A stretch of 21,422 nt of DNA. Origin: Bacteroidales bacterium (lineage in GTDB: Bacteria > Bacteroidota > Bacteroidia > Bacteroidales > WCHB1-69). The notes under the pieces were generated by a model that saw only the letters and a list, made by a program, of their open reading frames with translations, was not told the origin of the DNA and did no database searches. Shown one piece after another: positions 1 through 8,175 of the stretch. The stretch lies in assembly GCA_012838875.1 (NCBI GenBank), contig DUOL01000120.1:1-21422 (forward strand), given 5' to 3'. The first letter of the stretch is position 1; the number at the start of each line of letters is the position of its first letter. The position numbers and the translations under genes were made by a program.

Positions 1-44
1 AATCTTAAAAATAAAGATTTAATTTATAAAGCGGAAAAAAATAG

Positions 45-52
45 TATTTTTG
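45..52 (+). promoter_or_regulatory. Putative -7 box of the thrS promoter
   Basis: TATTTTTG matches the Bacteroidetes primary-sigma -7 consensus TAnnTTTG. It would start transcription near base 59 and leave a leader of about 20 bases before the thrS start. I see no clear -33 TTTG at the expected distance. In AT-rich DNA such matches arise by chance, so the support is positional. Confidence 0.4.
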
Positions 53-78
53 CAAATCAATTTAATAATGCAAATATT

Positions 79-2013
79 ATGATTCATATTACTTTACCCG
101 ATGGGTCGGTGAGAGATTTTAATGCAGGGACGACTGCATACGAAATGGCAAAGGGGATTAGCGAAGGGTTGGCGCGTAATGTGCTTGGGGCTAAATTTGA
201 CGGTGAATATATTCCGCTTGACCGCCCGATTACTAAGGACGGCGCTTTACTACTTTTGACCTGGAATGATGAGGATGGGAAACATATTTTTTGGCATACT
301 TCGGCGCATATTTTAGCGGCTGCGGTTGAACAACTTTATCCCGGTGTGAAATTCGGCATTGGTCCGACTATCGAAAACGGTTTTTATTACGATATAGATT
401 TTTTGGATTATCCGATTTCGTCTGACGATTTTCCCAAAATTGAAGCTAAAATGGGGGAAATTATTTCTCAAAGAGTTAAAATGGTTAGAAGTGAAGTGTC
501 GAAACAGGAGGCACTTGACTATTTTTCGAAAAAAGGAGATGAGTATAAGGTTGAACTTATTAGGGATTTGGAGGACGGGACTATCTCTTTTTATAAAACG
601 GGCGATTTTGTGGATTTATGTCGTGGTCCTCACCTTTACGATACGGCACCTATTAAGGCTTTTAAACTTTTAAATACGGCGGGGGCTTATTGGCGTGGCG
701 ATGAAAAACGGAAACAATTGGTGCGTATTTATGCTATATCTTTCCCGAAAAAGAAGGAGTTGGACGATTATTTGTTGATGTTGGAAGAGGCAAAAAAGAG
801 AGACCACCGCAAATTGGGTAAGGAGTTGGAGCTTTTTACTTTTTCTCAAAAGGTGGGGAGCGGTTTGCCGATTTGGCTTCCGAAAGGGGCGGCATTACGC
901 GAAAGATTGGAGAATTTCTTGAAAAAAGTGCAGAAAACGTATGGTTATCAGCAAGTGATAACGCCGCATATCGGCAATGTGGAATTGTATAAGTTGTCGG
1001 GACATTATCAGAAGTACGGGGCGGATTCATTTCGTCCGATTACGACTCCACAAGAAGGGGAGGAGTTTTTGTTGAAGCCGATGAATTGTCCTCATCATTG
1101 TGAAATTTACGCCTCCAAACCTCGCTCATACCGCGATTTGCCGCTACGGTTAGCCGAATTTGGTACGGTCTATCGTTACGAACAGAGTGGTGAACTGCAC
1201 GGGCTGACCCGCGTACGCGGCTTTACGCAAGATGATGCACATATTTTCTGTACGCCCGACCAACTGAAAGAGGAGTTTTGTAAAGTTATCGATATCATTC
1301 TCTATATTTTTAAAGTTCTTAAATTTAAAGATTATATCGTGCAAGTTTCCCTACGAGACCCAGACAATAAAGAAAAATATATCGGTTCGGACGAGAATTG
1401 GGAAAAAGCGGAACGTGCTATTATAGAAGCTGCTGAGGAGAAAGGATTGGCTACTGTGGTGGAAAAAGGAGAAGCGGCTTTCTACGGACCAAAACTGGAT
1501 TTTATGGTGAAAGATGCTATCGGTAGAAAATGGCAATTGGGAACGGTGCAAGTGGATTATAATTTGCCTGAACGTTTTGAATTAGAGTATATTAGCCCCG
1601 AACAGGAAAAATTGCGTCCGGTGATGATTCACCGTGCTCCGTTCGGCTCAATGGAACGTTTTGTGGCTGTTCTGTTGGAACATACCGCCGGGAAATTCCC
1701 CCTATGGCTCACTCCCGAACAAGTTATCATTCTGCCGATTAGCGAGAAATTTCAAGAATATGCACTAAAAGTGCAAAAGATACTCGATATGAACGATATT
1801 CGAGCTATCGTTGATGAAAGAAATGAAAAGGCAGGTCGCAAAATCCGTGACGCCGAGATGAATAAAATTCCTTTTATGCTTATCGTGGGTGAGAAAGAAG
1901 AGAGTGGCGAACTTGTGTCAGTACGCGAACATACGGTTGGCGACAAGGGAGTCTTCACTATTGCCGATTTTGTGAGCTTGATTAAAGAGCGAATGAAAGA
2001 GGAATTGGAATAA
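79..2013 (+). CDS. thrS: Threonine--tRNA ligase
   Basis: Charges tRNA-Thr with threonine in the cytoplasm and edits mischarged serine. At 644 residues it is full length for bacterial ThrRS. Modules in order: an N-terminal TGS domain (about 1-60); the editing domain with H73 and H77 (HTSAH) and C181/H185 (CRGPH), the expected metal-site residues; the class II catalytic core (about 245-540) with the zinc ligands C337 (MNCPHH), H388 (DDAHIF) and H518 (MIHRA); and a C-terminal anticodon-binding domain (about 545-644). Motif 2 is recognisable around YRYEQSGELHGLTRVRGF. The start lies directly behind a -7 box. An ATG at 68 opens only a four-codon frame whose TGA overlaps the thrS ATG. The gene converges on the TonB receptor gene with a 17-base gap and no visible terminator hairpin. 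The downstream infC-rpmI-rplT cluster often found beside thrS is not here. Identification is secure. Confidence 0.98.
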   Translation: MIHITLPDGSVRDFNAGTTAYEMAKGISEGLARNVLGAKFDGEYIPLDRPITKDGALLLLTWNDEDGKHIFWHTSAHILAAAVEQLYPGVKFGIGPTIENGFYYDIDFLDYPISSDDFPKIEAKMGEIISQRVKMVRSEVSKQEALDYFSKKGDEYKVELIRDLEDGTISFYKTGDFVDLCRGPHLYDTAPIKAFKLLNTAGAYWRGDEKRKQLVRIYAISFPKKKELDDYLLMLEEAKKRDHRKLGKELELFTFSQKVGSGLPIWLPKGAALRERLENFLKKVQKTYGYQQVITPHIGNVELYKLSGHYQKYGADSFRPITTPQEGEEFLLKPMNCPHHCEIYASKPRSYRDLPLRLAEFGTVYRYEQSGELHGLTRVRGFTQDDAHIFCTPDQLKEEFCKVIDIILYIFKVLKFKDYIVQVSLRDPDNKEKYIGSDENWEKAERAIIEAAEEKGLATVVEKGEAAFYGPKLDFMVKDAIGRKWQLGTVQVDYNLPERFELEYISPEQEKLRPVMIHRAPFGSMERFVAVLLEHTAGKFPLWLTPEQVIILPISEKFQEYALKVQKILDMNDIRAIVDERNEKAGRKIRDAEMNKIPFMLIVGEKEESGELVSVREHTVGDKGVFTIADFVSLIKERMKEELE

Positions 2014-2030
2014 TCCCTTTCCGCTTGTTT

Positions 2031-4049
2031 TTATAAATGAAATTCAATTTTCAGTCTGAAATTGCGTCCGGGCATCGGGTAATTTTTAATAATTTCGTAT
2101 TGCACATTAGCTACGTTTAAGATTTCCGCTTTTAGCAGTACGGAGTAGTTGGGCGTGAGAAAAGTGTACCCGAAAGTGAGATTCCCGTCAATATATGGAG
2201 CTAAACGATTTTCAACAATATTTTGAGCTAAATTGTAACGCTCGCCTACAAATAATAGATTGCCGGAAATAGAAAAGTTGTAAGCTCGCAAAAGGAGATG
2301 GAAATTTCCCGAATGGAGAGGAACGTAAGGAATTTGATGTAAATAGGTTTTTGAATTTTTATCGGTAATGTCTACGGCATATTCTAAGGAGTAGTTAGCG
2401 ATATTTTCTATTTCAATCTTTGAATTTAACTTCCAAAGAAAGGAGAAGTTTATCTCCGTGCCCGTGGCTCTAACTTTTCCAAAATTGAGCATCGACCAAA
2501 TAAATAGGTTTTTATTAGGAATGGCTACAATTTTGTCATAAATGAAATTATAGAAGTAATCTCCTGTCAATGAGATAGTTATATTTGAAGGGCGGAAGCG
2601 GTGAGAATAGAGAAATCCCACATTGAATTGGTCTACCTTTTCGGGGCTTAAATTCATATTTCCAACGTCACGATAGTATAAATCGTTGAAGGTGGGCATG
2701 CGGAAGATATTTTTGTATAAAGCTCTTAAGAAAAATTGCGTTTGTAAAAAGGGTTGATAAGAGAGATTTAGCGCGGGCGAAAGCCGATGAAGTTGTTTAA
2801 ATTCTTTATTGTTCTCCTTGCCGTCAATGTAGCAGGAGTATAGCAAATTGGTTTGAACTTGGATATGTTTTTGATGGTATTTTCCGGCTAATACGGTTAA
2901 AATTGAAATTCTTGACGGAAAAACAAAATTGGATAGAGTGCTGCTTAAGTTGTTGTAAATTAAATCATTAGTAAGTGCTACCGAGAAATATTTTTTGTGA
3001 AATTGGAGCATATTTGCGACATAATATTCGCGTTGGATATAGGTATTGCTTAAATAGCGTTGACTATTGAGAAAATCAGGGTCTACATAGTGTGTGTAGG
3101 CGTAGTCAAATTTTGCCAAAGTTCTATAAGCTAATGATTTAGTGAAAGATTTTTGATAATTAAGCTGTCCGAAAAGGTTTTGATTCCAAAGTCGTTCGTT
3201 TGAGTTAACGTTGTAAAATATGGTTGCGCCGGGCAGTCCGCGTTCGGAATCGTAATATGAGAAAAGGAAGTTTAGTTGTGAGCTGTCTTTGAAAGTTGCT
3301 ACGAAGCCGCTCTCCGCTAATAGTGCCTGAATGTCCGAATTGTTACGTTTATGAACGGAGGTTGAGTCGTTTAAACCGCCGTAGTAGAGTGTGTAAGGGT
3401 AGTCTCCTTCACATTGTGTATAGTTAGCCCGAACAAAAGCGTAAAGCTCGCTGTCTCTCTCATTTTTTTTCTTTTTTATTAAATAGTTCAGCGAGAAATT
3501 CTGGTCGAAAAGAGAATAGGAGCCTGTTAAAAAGGTGAAATCTAACAAGGCTCTTTTTTTTGTAAAATCAGGTCTCTTTGTTTCGATTTCAATCACATTA
3601 GCGGAGGCAAATTGTCGGGCAGGAACAAGCAGTTGCGTACTTTGCGAATGGCTTAGTGAGACGCCGCCGATGTTTTGAATTGCAATTCGACTTAAATCGA
3701 TTTGTCCCGTTTGTATGTCCGATAACGCAACGCCTTCATAGGTAATTGCCGTATGTTGCGAGCCGAACCCTCTGATAGAGACGGTCTTTAAGCCGCCGAT
3801 ACCGCCGTAATCTTTAATCACAACTCCCGAAAAATATTTTAAGGCGTCTGAAAGTTGCAATGCGGGGAGCGAACTAAGTTGCTGTGCGTTAAGTTGTTGT
3901 GTGGGTGTGATGGCAATGGTGTTACTATTTTGATACGGAGCACTGACTTCAACCTCTTTTAGTTGTTGTTTAATTGTATCTTCTTGAGAATAGATGGGAT
4001 ACGATGAAAAAATGAAAAATGTTAATAAATAAAAGAGCTGTTTGTGCAT
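2031..4049 (-). CDS. TonB-dependent outer-membrane receptor
   Basis: Predicted outer-membrane beta-barrel that imports a ligand using TonB/ExbBD energy. Of 672 residues, about 1-21 are a signal peptide ending in IYSQ. A plug domain follows (about 34-160) with VEVSAP near its start, the motif LSDALKYFSGVVIKDYGG and the conserved SIRGFGSQHT. The remaining ~500 residues show the alternating aromatic/polar pattern of a transmembrane barrel, with a C-terminal strand ending FRLKIEFHL. It lacks the N-terminal carboxypeptidase-like domain of SusC-type receptors and has no SusD partner, so it belongs to the short BtuB/siderophore-like class. The ligand cannot be told from the sequence. It is the last gene of a same-strand run after prfA and the 262-residue secreted protein, 21 bases behind the latter, which suggests co-expression of those two. 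Confidence 0.9.
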   Translation of the reverse strand: MHKQLFYLLTFFIFSSYPIYSQEDTIKQQLKEVEVSAPYQNSNTIAITPTQQLNAQQLSSLPALQLSDALKYFSGVVIKDYGGIGGLKTVSIRGFGSQHTAITYEGVALSDIQTGQIDLSRIAIQNIGGVSLSHSQSTQLLVPARQFASANVIEIETKRPDFTKKRALLDFTFLTGSYSLFDQNFSLNYLIKKKKNERDSELYAFVRANYTQCEGDYPYTLYYGGLNDSTSVHKRNNSDIQALLAESGFVATFKDSSQLNFLFSYYDSERGLPGATIFYNVNSNERLWNQNLFGQLNYQKSFTKSLAYRTLAKFDYAYTHYVDPDFLNSQRYLSNTYIQREYYVANMLQFHKKYFSVALTNDLIYNNLSSTLSNFVFPSRISILTVLAGKYHQKHIQVQTNLLYSCYIDGKENNKEFKQLHRLSPALNLSYQPFLQTQFFLRALYKNIFRMPTFNDLYYRDVGNMNLSPEKVDQFNVGFLYSHRFRPSNITISLTGDYFYNFIYDKIVAIPNKNLFIWSMLNFGKVRATGTEINFSFLWKLNSKIEIENIANYSLEYAVDITDKNSKTYLHQIPYVPLHSGNFHLLLRAYNFSISGNLLFVGERYNLAQNIVENRLAPYIDGNLTFGYTFLTPNYSVLLKAEILNVANVQYEIIKNYPMPGRNFRLKIEFHL

Positions 4050-4070
4050 TTCTCACAAATTAATAGTTTA

Positions 4071-4859
4071 TTACTTTGAAATTAAAACAGTGCCATTTTC
4101 TTGTAAAACAATTAATTTATCGCGGTAACGTACGGTTTGTTTTGCCTTTTCAATAGATAAAGGGATTATTTCTTCGTCCATTTTGATATAGTTATATAGG
4201 TGTAAGTTATTGTCTTTAAGGTAGCTAATCGTTGATTCATCTATCTGCATTATATTTTCTGCAATAATGGGTAAGGTCTTCAAATAAGTTCCGAAAGCAT
4301 CAAAAAATAGAATGCCGCTTGTTGCGTCTTGCAGTATAAGATTTTTTGAGGATATAAAAAGGAGTTGTAAAGGCTGTAAATTAGGGAAATTCAAATGAAT
4401 TTTATTGATTTCATTAAAATAGAAATCAAGTTGCAACAAATCGTTATTAATTGCGTCATAAAGCCAAATTTGATTATTGGTAGAGAAGGCTGCCGCCTGT
4501 ATGGAGTAGCACTGTTTGCTCACTAAATCAATTGTTTCGGTAATGGGAATTAGCTGTTCGTCAAGGAAGATTATACTTTCCGTCTCTTCATAGAAAACCA
4601 AAATTTTAAAGGGCGAGGTTACATCAATACTTTTAATTCGTCCTAACATATTATTGGTGTAGGAGTAGAGCAATTTTCCTTCTATGGAATATTTGTAGAG
4701 TGTTGTTTCAGAAATAATATAGATATTTCCTCGGTTATCAATATTGAGAACCTCTCCTTTTATTTTATCAATTTCAGAAAATATAAAAGGGTCGGCAGTT
4801 TGAGCAAACAGGTTATTCAAACCGATAAGGAGAAGTAGAAAAGTAACTATTTTCTTCAT
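4071..4859 (-). CDS. Secreted propeller-like protein next to the TonB receptor
   Basis: Function unknown. The 262-residue product starts with a clear signal peptide (MKKIVTFLLLLIGLNNLFAQ), so it is exported, probably to the periplasm. The mature part reads as short repeated beta-strand units, such as GNIYIISETTLYKYSIEGK, IWLYDAINNDLLQLDF and LHLYNYIKMDEE, as in beta-propellers. This is a judgement from pattern, not a domain match. It has no lipobox and no recognised catalytic motif. It sits 46 bases after prfA and 21 bases before the TonB receptor gene on the same strand. That close spacing makes a partnership with the receptor plausible, for example as a periplasmic or surface accessory, but this is inference from context only. 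Confidence 0.75.
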   Translation of the reverse strand: MKKIVTFLLLLIGLNNLFAQTADPFIFSEIDKIKGEVLNIDNRGNIYIISETTLYKYSIEGKLLYSYTNNMLGRIKSIDVTSPFKILVFYEETESIIFLDEQLIPITETIDLVSKQCYSIQAAAFSTNNQIWLYDAINNDLLQLDFYFNEINKIHLNFPNLQPLQLLFISSKNLILQDATSGILFFDAFGTYLKTLPIIAENIMQIDESTISYLKDNNLHLYNYIKMDEEIIPLSIEKAKQTVRYRDKLIVLQENGTVLISK

Positions 4860-4905
4860 ATTTTTATATTAACGAGGGTCCCGAAAATATATAAAAGAGT
4901 AAAAA

Positions 4906-5985
4906 TTAGGTTACTGCCTCTTTAAGTCTTTCAGCATTTTCGGCAACTTGCAGTGCCATAATAGTATCTTCGATATCGCCGTCCATAAAACCGATAAGGT
5001 TATACATTGTTAGGTTTATTCGGTGGTCGGTAACACGATTTTGAGGATAGTTATAAGTTCTAATTTTAGCGGAGCGGTCGCCGGTGGAGACCATAGTTTT
5101 TCGTTTTGAAGCCACGCTGTCCAAATATTTTTGATATTCCATTTCAAAAATACGGTTTCGTAGCACGCGCATAGCTTTTTCCAAATTTTTGATTTGTGAC
5201 TTTTCATCTTGAATTGCCACGACAATTCCGGTAGGGATATGTGTAAGTCGCACGGCAGAGTACGTAGTATTCACGGATTGTCCACCCGGACCGGAGGAGC
5301 AGTAGGTATCTTTTCGAATGTCGCTTGGTTTCAACTCTACGTCAAATTCGTTCGCTTCGGGCAATACAACTACGGAAGCGGCGGAGGTATGTACTCGTCC
5401 TTGTGCTTCGGTTTGCGGCACTCGTTGCACCCGATGAACGCCGGATTCATATTTCATCAAGCCATAAATTCCGTCACCGGTTATATTGAAAATTATCTCT
5501 TTAAAGCCTCCGACCGTACCTTCGGTCATGGATAGGACATCAATTTTCCAACCTTTTTTATCACAATAGTGCTGATACATACGAAACAGGTCGCCGGCGA
5601 AGATGCTTGCCTCGTCGCCGCCCGTGCCGGCTCTGATTTCTACTTGAGCATTCTTGCTATCTTGTGGGTCGGAAGGGAGGAGCAACAGACGAATATTCTC
5701 TTCTAAATGTTCCTTTCTATTTTCCAAATCGTCCAGCTCTAATTTTGCCATTTCCCTAAACTCATCATCTTTTTCCGTAGCAAGAATCTCTTTCGCATGG
5801 TCGATATTATCCAGCACATTCCGATACTCTTTATAGGCATCAACAACAGGTTGTAAATCTTTATAATCTTTATTAAGTTTAATATACCGTTTCATGTCAG
5901 CCATAATATCGGGTTGTGAAATTTCTTCACCAATCCCGAGCCATCGCTGGTATATTGTCTCCAATTTTTCCAATAAATCGTTCAT
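4906..5985 (-). CDS. prfA: Peptide chain release factor 1
   Basis: Recognises UAA and UAG stop codons and triggers hydrolysis of peptidyl-tRNA on the ribosome. It has 359 residues, normal for RF1. The N-terminal helical domain (about 1-105) is followed by the stop-codon recognition domain with P190-Q191-T192 in HRVQRVPQTEAQGRVHTSA. This is the PxT tripeptide position of RF1, whereas RF2 has SPF. The catalytic GGQ is G234-G235-Q236 in SSGPGGQSVNTT. No RF2-type programmed frameshift is present. The start is supported by GGAG five bases upstream (5991-5994, minus strand) and a -7 box at 6009-6016. It heads a minus-strand run with the secreted protein and TonB receptor genes, and the 46-base gap to the next gene leaves open whether they share a transcript. 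Confidence 0.97.
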   Translation of the reverse strand: MNDLLEKLETIYQRWLGIGEEISQPDIMADMKRYIKLNKDYKDLQPVVDAYKEYRNVLDNIDHAKEILATEKDDEFREMAKLELDDLENRKEHLEENIRLLLLPSDPQDSKNAQVEIRAGTGGDEASIFAGDLFRMYQHYCDKKGWKIDVLSMTEGTVGGFKEIIFNITGDGIYGLMKYESGVHRVQRVPQTEAQGRVHTSAASVVVLPEANEFDVELKPSDIRKDTYCSSGPGGQSVNTTYSAVRLTHIPTGIVVAIQDEKSQIKNLEKAMRVLRNRIFEMEYQKYLDSVASKRKTMVSTGDRSAKIRTYNYPQNRVTDHRINLTMYNLIGFMDGDIEDTIMALQVAENAERLKEAVT

Positions 5986-6008
5986 AAAATCTCCGCTTTT
6001 TGAGATTG

Positions 6009-6016
6009 CAAAAATA
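6009..6016 (-). promoter_or_regulatory. Putative -7 box of the prfA promoter
   Basis: On the minus strand this reads TATTTTTG, matching TAnnTTTG. Initiation about 7 bases downstream would give a leader of about 17 bases that still contains the GGAG ribosome-binding site. No good -33 element is seen. Confidence 0.4.
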
Positions 6017-6116
6017 CAATAAATTCCTAATTAAATCGTAGCTCCGTCCCGTTAGGTGTTCTTTTTTCGCTCTCTTTACTTTCCGAGTTAAAGGGGGATT
6101 TCGTTATGTGATTATC

Positions 6117-6539
6117 TTAATTCCCCTTATTCAACACGTCATGAAAACGTTGAGGGAGGTAAACATTTTCAATATTTTCTTCCAATGCGGCTTTAAATAG
6201 GGGGGCAATTTCTTGAACGGTAAAACCTGCAATGCCGCAACCTATTTCCGTTACCAAAAACTTCAGTTCAGGGTGTGCTTTTGCAAAGAGCAAAAACTCG
6301 TTAACATAGGGTTTAATCGTTTCAACACCACCGTGCATAGTCGGAATGGCGTAGGTTTGTCCTTGTAGTCCGACACCTTGTCCCCAAATCGCTCCCCACT
6401 TCTTAGCCACGGCTGCGGCGCCGCCCCCGTGCCTTCCCTCTAAATTACTTCCGAAAACAAAAATTTCGTTAGCTTCTAATTTATCAATCCACTTAGGAGA
6501 TGTTCTTTTTCTACTCATCATACTATTTATTTTCGTCAT
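6117..6539 (-). CDS. Macro-domain-like protein (A1S_2505-type)
   Basis: Resembles the small 'A1S_2505 family phage non-structural protein' group, which has a macro-like fold; the biochemical role is not established. Recognisable features are the opening FVFGSNLEGRHGGGAAAVA, then GVGLQGQTYAIPT, and later FLVTEIGCGIAGF, which together look like a nucleotide or ADP-ribose-type binding fold. The frame is open back to 6614 inside rmuC. I chose the ATG at 6539 (141 residues, 17-base overlap with rmuC) because an AGAGGA-like sequence lies just ahead of it. That sequence is also part of rmuC's run of Glu codons, so it may be fortuitous. The ATGATG at 6521/6518, just behind the rmuC TAG stop, is an equally good start by translational reinitiation. 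Homologues are common in phages and plasmids, but no other mobile gene is nearby. Coupling to rmuC suggests co-expression. Confidence 0.75.
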   Translation of the reverse strand: MTKINSMMSRKRTSPKWIDKLEANEIFVFGSNLEGRHGGGAAAVAKKWGAIWGQGVGLQGQTYAIPTMHGGVETIKPYVNEFLLFAKAHPELKFLVTEIGCGIAGFTVQEIAPLFKAALEENIENVYLPQRFHDVLNKGN

Positions 6540-7899
6540 TTTCTTCTTCCTCTTCGTCATCGTCCAGTAGAGTGGAATCTGACAGAGAAAGTATGTTTTG
6601 GGCTTCACTCTCACTCAAAGACTCCACATTTCTCAATTTTCGTTGAATTGCTCTGGTTCTTGTGCCGACTACATCTTCCAGTTGATTTAACCCTGTCTGT
6701 ATATTCTTTTGAGCTTTATTGATAAGTCCGCCAAAGTTTTCAAACTCTTTTTTCACTGCTCCCAAGACTTGCCACACTTCACTACTTCTTTTTTGGATTG
6801 CCAACGTTTTGAAGCCCATTTGCAAGCTATTCAAAATAGCTGCCAAGGTAGTCGGTCCGGTTACAATCACCTTATATTTTCGTTGCAATTCATCTAATAA
6901 TGCCGCCCTGCGAACCACTTCGGCATAGATGCCTTCAAATGGCAAAAACATAATTCCAAAATCCGTTGTATTAGGCGGGTCAAGATATTTCTCTTTGATA
7001 TCTTTAGCCATATTTTTAATAGTATCTTCCAGATTTTTCTGTGCAACTTGAATTTGAGCGGGGTCGCCCTCTTCATAAGCGTCTTGAAGCTGTTCATATC
7101 TATCTTTAGGAAACTTCGCATCAATCGGCAGCCACACATTCGAAGCGGAATCATCTCTACCCGGAAGTTTAATAGCAAATTCCACGATATTATCGCTATT
7201 TGTTTTGGTTTTTACATTGGCTTCATATTGGTCGGGAGCAAGAATTTGCTCCAATAGCATAGCCAGTTGAATCTCGCCAATCCCGCCACGCATCTTTACA
7301 TTACTCAAAACACGCTTCAAACTTCCCACATCGGTTGCCAGATTTCTCATCTCTCCCAGACCCTCTTGAACCGCTTGCAGTTGTTTACCAACCGTCTCAA
7401 ACGATTTGCTTAATCTCTCATTCAGTGTTTGTTGCAGTTTTTCATCAACCGTTTTTCTCATTTCGTTCAGCTGCTTAGTATTATCCTCGCGAATACTCTT
7501 CAATTCCGTTTCAACCGATTGTTTCAACTCTTTAGTACGTTCCGTGGTCTGTTTATTAATTTCAAGTTGTTGTTTTGCAAAATCCCCAAAATTCTGTCTC
7601 AGCAACTCCTTTAATTCTTTAGTATTTTCCGCAAACTGCTCCCCAAACAGTTTCAAACTCTTCGACAGTTCCTCACGATTCTTCTGAGTAATATCATGAG
7701 TTTCCGTTCTATTTCTTTGAAATTCATCTTTAACAAGTTTGTCAATCCTCTCAAGAGTAGCCTCAAACTTAATCATCGACTCTTCCAAATTCTTAATCTG
7801 CGGACTCATCTCCTCCTTTCCCTTTTTAGAAAAAGTGATGAGTATGTTAACGATAACTAACAGAACAATAAAGCCACATAAAATAAGAATCCATGTCAT
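6523..7899 (-). CDS. rmuC: DNA recombination protein RmuC
   Basis: RmuC family protein, linked genetically to limiting inversions and rearrangements at repeats and predicted to have a nuclease-like core. The 458-residue product starts with one membrane segment (about residues 3-23), followed by a long coiled coil rich in K/E/Q (about 30-195). The RmuC domain (about 200-410) contains KMRGGIGE (202-209) and PIDAKFP (258-264), the latter the most conserved block of the family. The tail is strongly acidic (DDDEEEEENDENK). Length and architecture are normal. The gene has its own probable promoter at 7932-7963 and overlaps the downstream macro-like gene. Membrane anchoring with the coiled coil in the cytoplasm is inferred from the family. 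Confidence 0.95.
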   Translation of the reverse strand: MTWILILCGFIVLLVIVNILITFSKKGKEEMSPQIKNLEESMIKFEATLERIDKLVKDEFQRNRTETHDITQKNREELSKSLKLFGEQFAENTKELKELLRQNFGDFAKQQLEINKQTTERTKELKQSVETELKSIREDNTKQLNEMRKTVDEKLQQTLNERLSKSFETVGKQLQAVQEGLGEMRNLATDVGSLKRVLSNVKMRGGIGEIQLAMLLEQILAPDQYEANVKTKTNSDNIVEFAIKLPGRDDSASNVWLPIDAKFPKDRYEQLQDAYEEGDPAQIQVAQKNLEDTIKNMAKDIKEKYLDPPNTTDFGIMFLPFEGIYAEVVRRAALLDELQRKYKVIVTGPTTLAAILNSLQMGFKTLAIQKRSSEVWQVLGAVKKEFENFGGLINKAQKNIQTGLNQLEDVVGTRTRAIQRKLRNVESLSESEAQNILSLSDSTLLDDDEEEEENDENK

Positions 7900-7931
7900 A
7901 TTTATTCAAAAATTTAATATAAGTCAATCTG

Positions 7932-7963
7932 CAAAGGTACGGATAAAAAACAGAAACATCAAG
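7932..7963 (-). promoter_or_regulatory. Probable rmuC promoter (-33 and -7)
   Basis: On the minus strand CTTG (7960-7963) is followed after 20 bases by TACCTTTG (7932-7939), which fits the Bacteroidetes pattern TTG-N19-21-TAnnTTTG. Initiation near 7925 would give a leader of about 26 bases to the rmuC start at 7899. It is among the better two-element matches in the window. Confidence 0.5.
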
Positions 7964-8014
7964 ATATTTTTATAGATTTTCAACGGGTGTTTTTAGACTT
8001 TTTTAATTTTAATT

Positions 8015-8052
8015 AGGGCGTGCCCCCTCGCTGCGCTCGGGGTCGGCGCCCT
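8015..8052. repeat. Short GC-rich inverted-repeat element (copy 1)
   Basis: A GC-rich island in an AT-rich intergenic region. The ends AGGGCG (8015-8020) and CGCCCT (8047-8052) are perfect inverted repeats, and CCCC and GGGG runs inside extend a partial stem. Bases 8016-8046 match the reverse complement of 15121-15151 at 28 of 31 positions, so the element occurs twice in the window in opposite orientation. It lies between two divergent promoters, which argues against a simple terminator role for this copy. From memory, similar 'GGGCGTGCCCC...TCGCTGCGCTC' repeats are scattered through Bacteroidetes genomes. I could not confirm this here. Confidence 0.7.
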
Positions 8053-8101
8053 AAGAAAAAATAAGTAATATATTGTTTAATAAATTAATTTTTAACAAGC
8101 G

Positions 8102-8132
8102 TTTCTTACTATGTAAAAATTATTTACATTTG
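8102..8132 (+). promoter_or_regulatory. Probable promoter of the 497-residue secreted protein gene
   Basis: TTTC (8102-8105) lies 19 bases before TACATTTG (8125-8132), close to the Bacteroidetes TTTG-N19-TAnnTTTG pattern with one mismatch in the -33 element. Initiation near 8139 gives a leader of about 36 A-rich bases before the ATG at 8176. Confidence 0.5.
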
Positions 8133-8175
8133 CAAGTTGTAATACCGCGGTAATTAGAAATTAAAATCAAAACTT

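Noticed and set aside
68..82. ATG at 68 just ahead of thrS
   Set aside because: It opens only four codons before a TGA that overlaps the thrS ATG. It could be a tiny leader peptide, but nothing (Thr codons or an attenuator hairpin) supports regulation.
2031..4049. SusC/SusD-type polysaccharide utilisation locus
   Set aside because: The receptor lacks the N-terminal carboxypeptidase-like domain, and there is no SusD-like gene, glycoside hydrolase or hybrid sensor beside it.
4906..5985. Release factor could be RF2
   Set aside because: The recognition tripeptide is PQT (PxT type), not SPF, and there is no programmed-frameshift site near the start. It is RF1.
6091..6128. AAGGGGGA / TTCCCCTT pairing downstream of the macro-like gene
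   Set aside because: One mismatch, a 22-base loop, an arm overlapping the stop codon and no T-run. Not a convincing terminator.
6540..6614. Upstream extension of the macro-like protein to the ATG at 6614
   Set aside because: It would overlap rmuC by 92 bases and add residues unlike the family. Starts at 6539 or 6521/6518 fit better.
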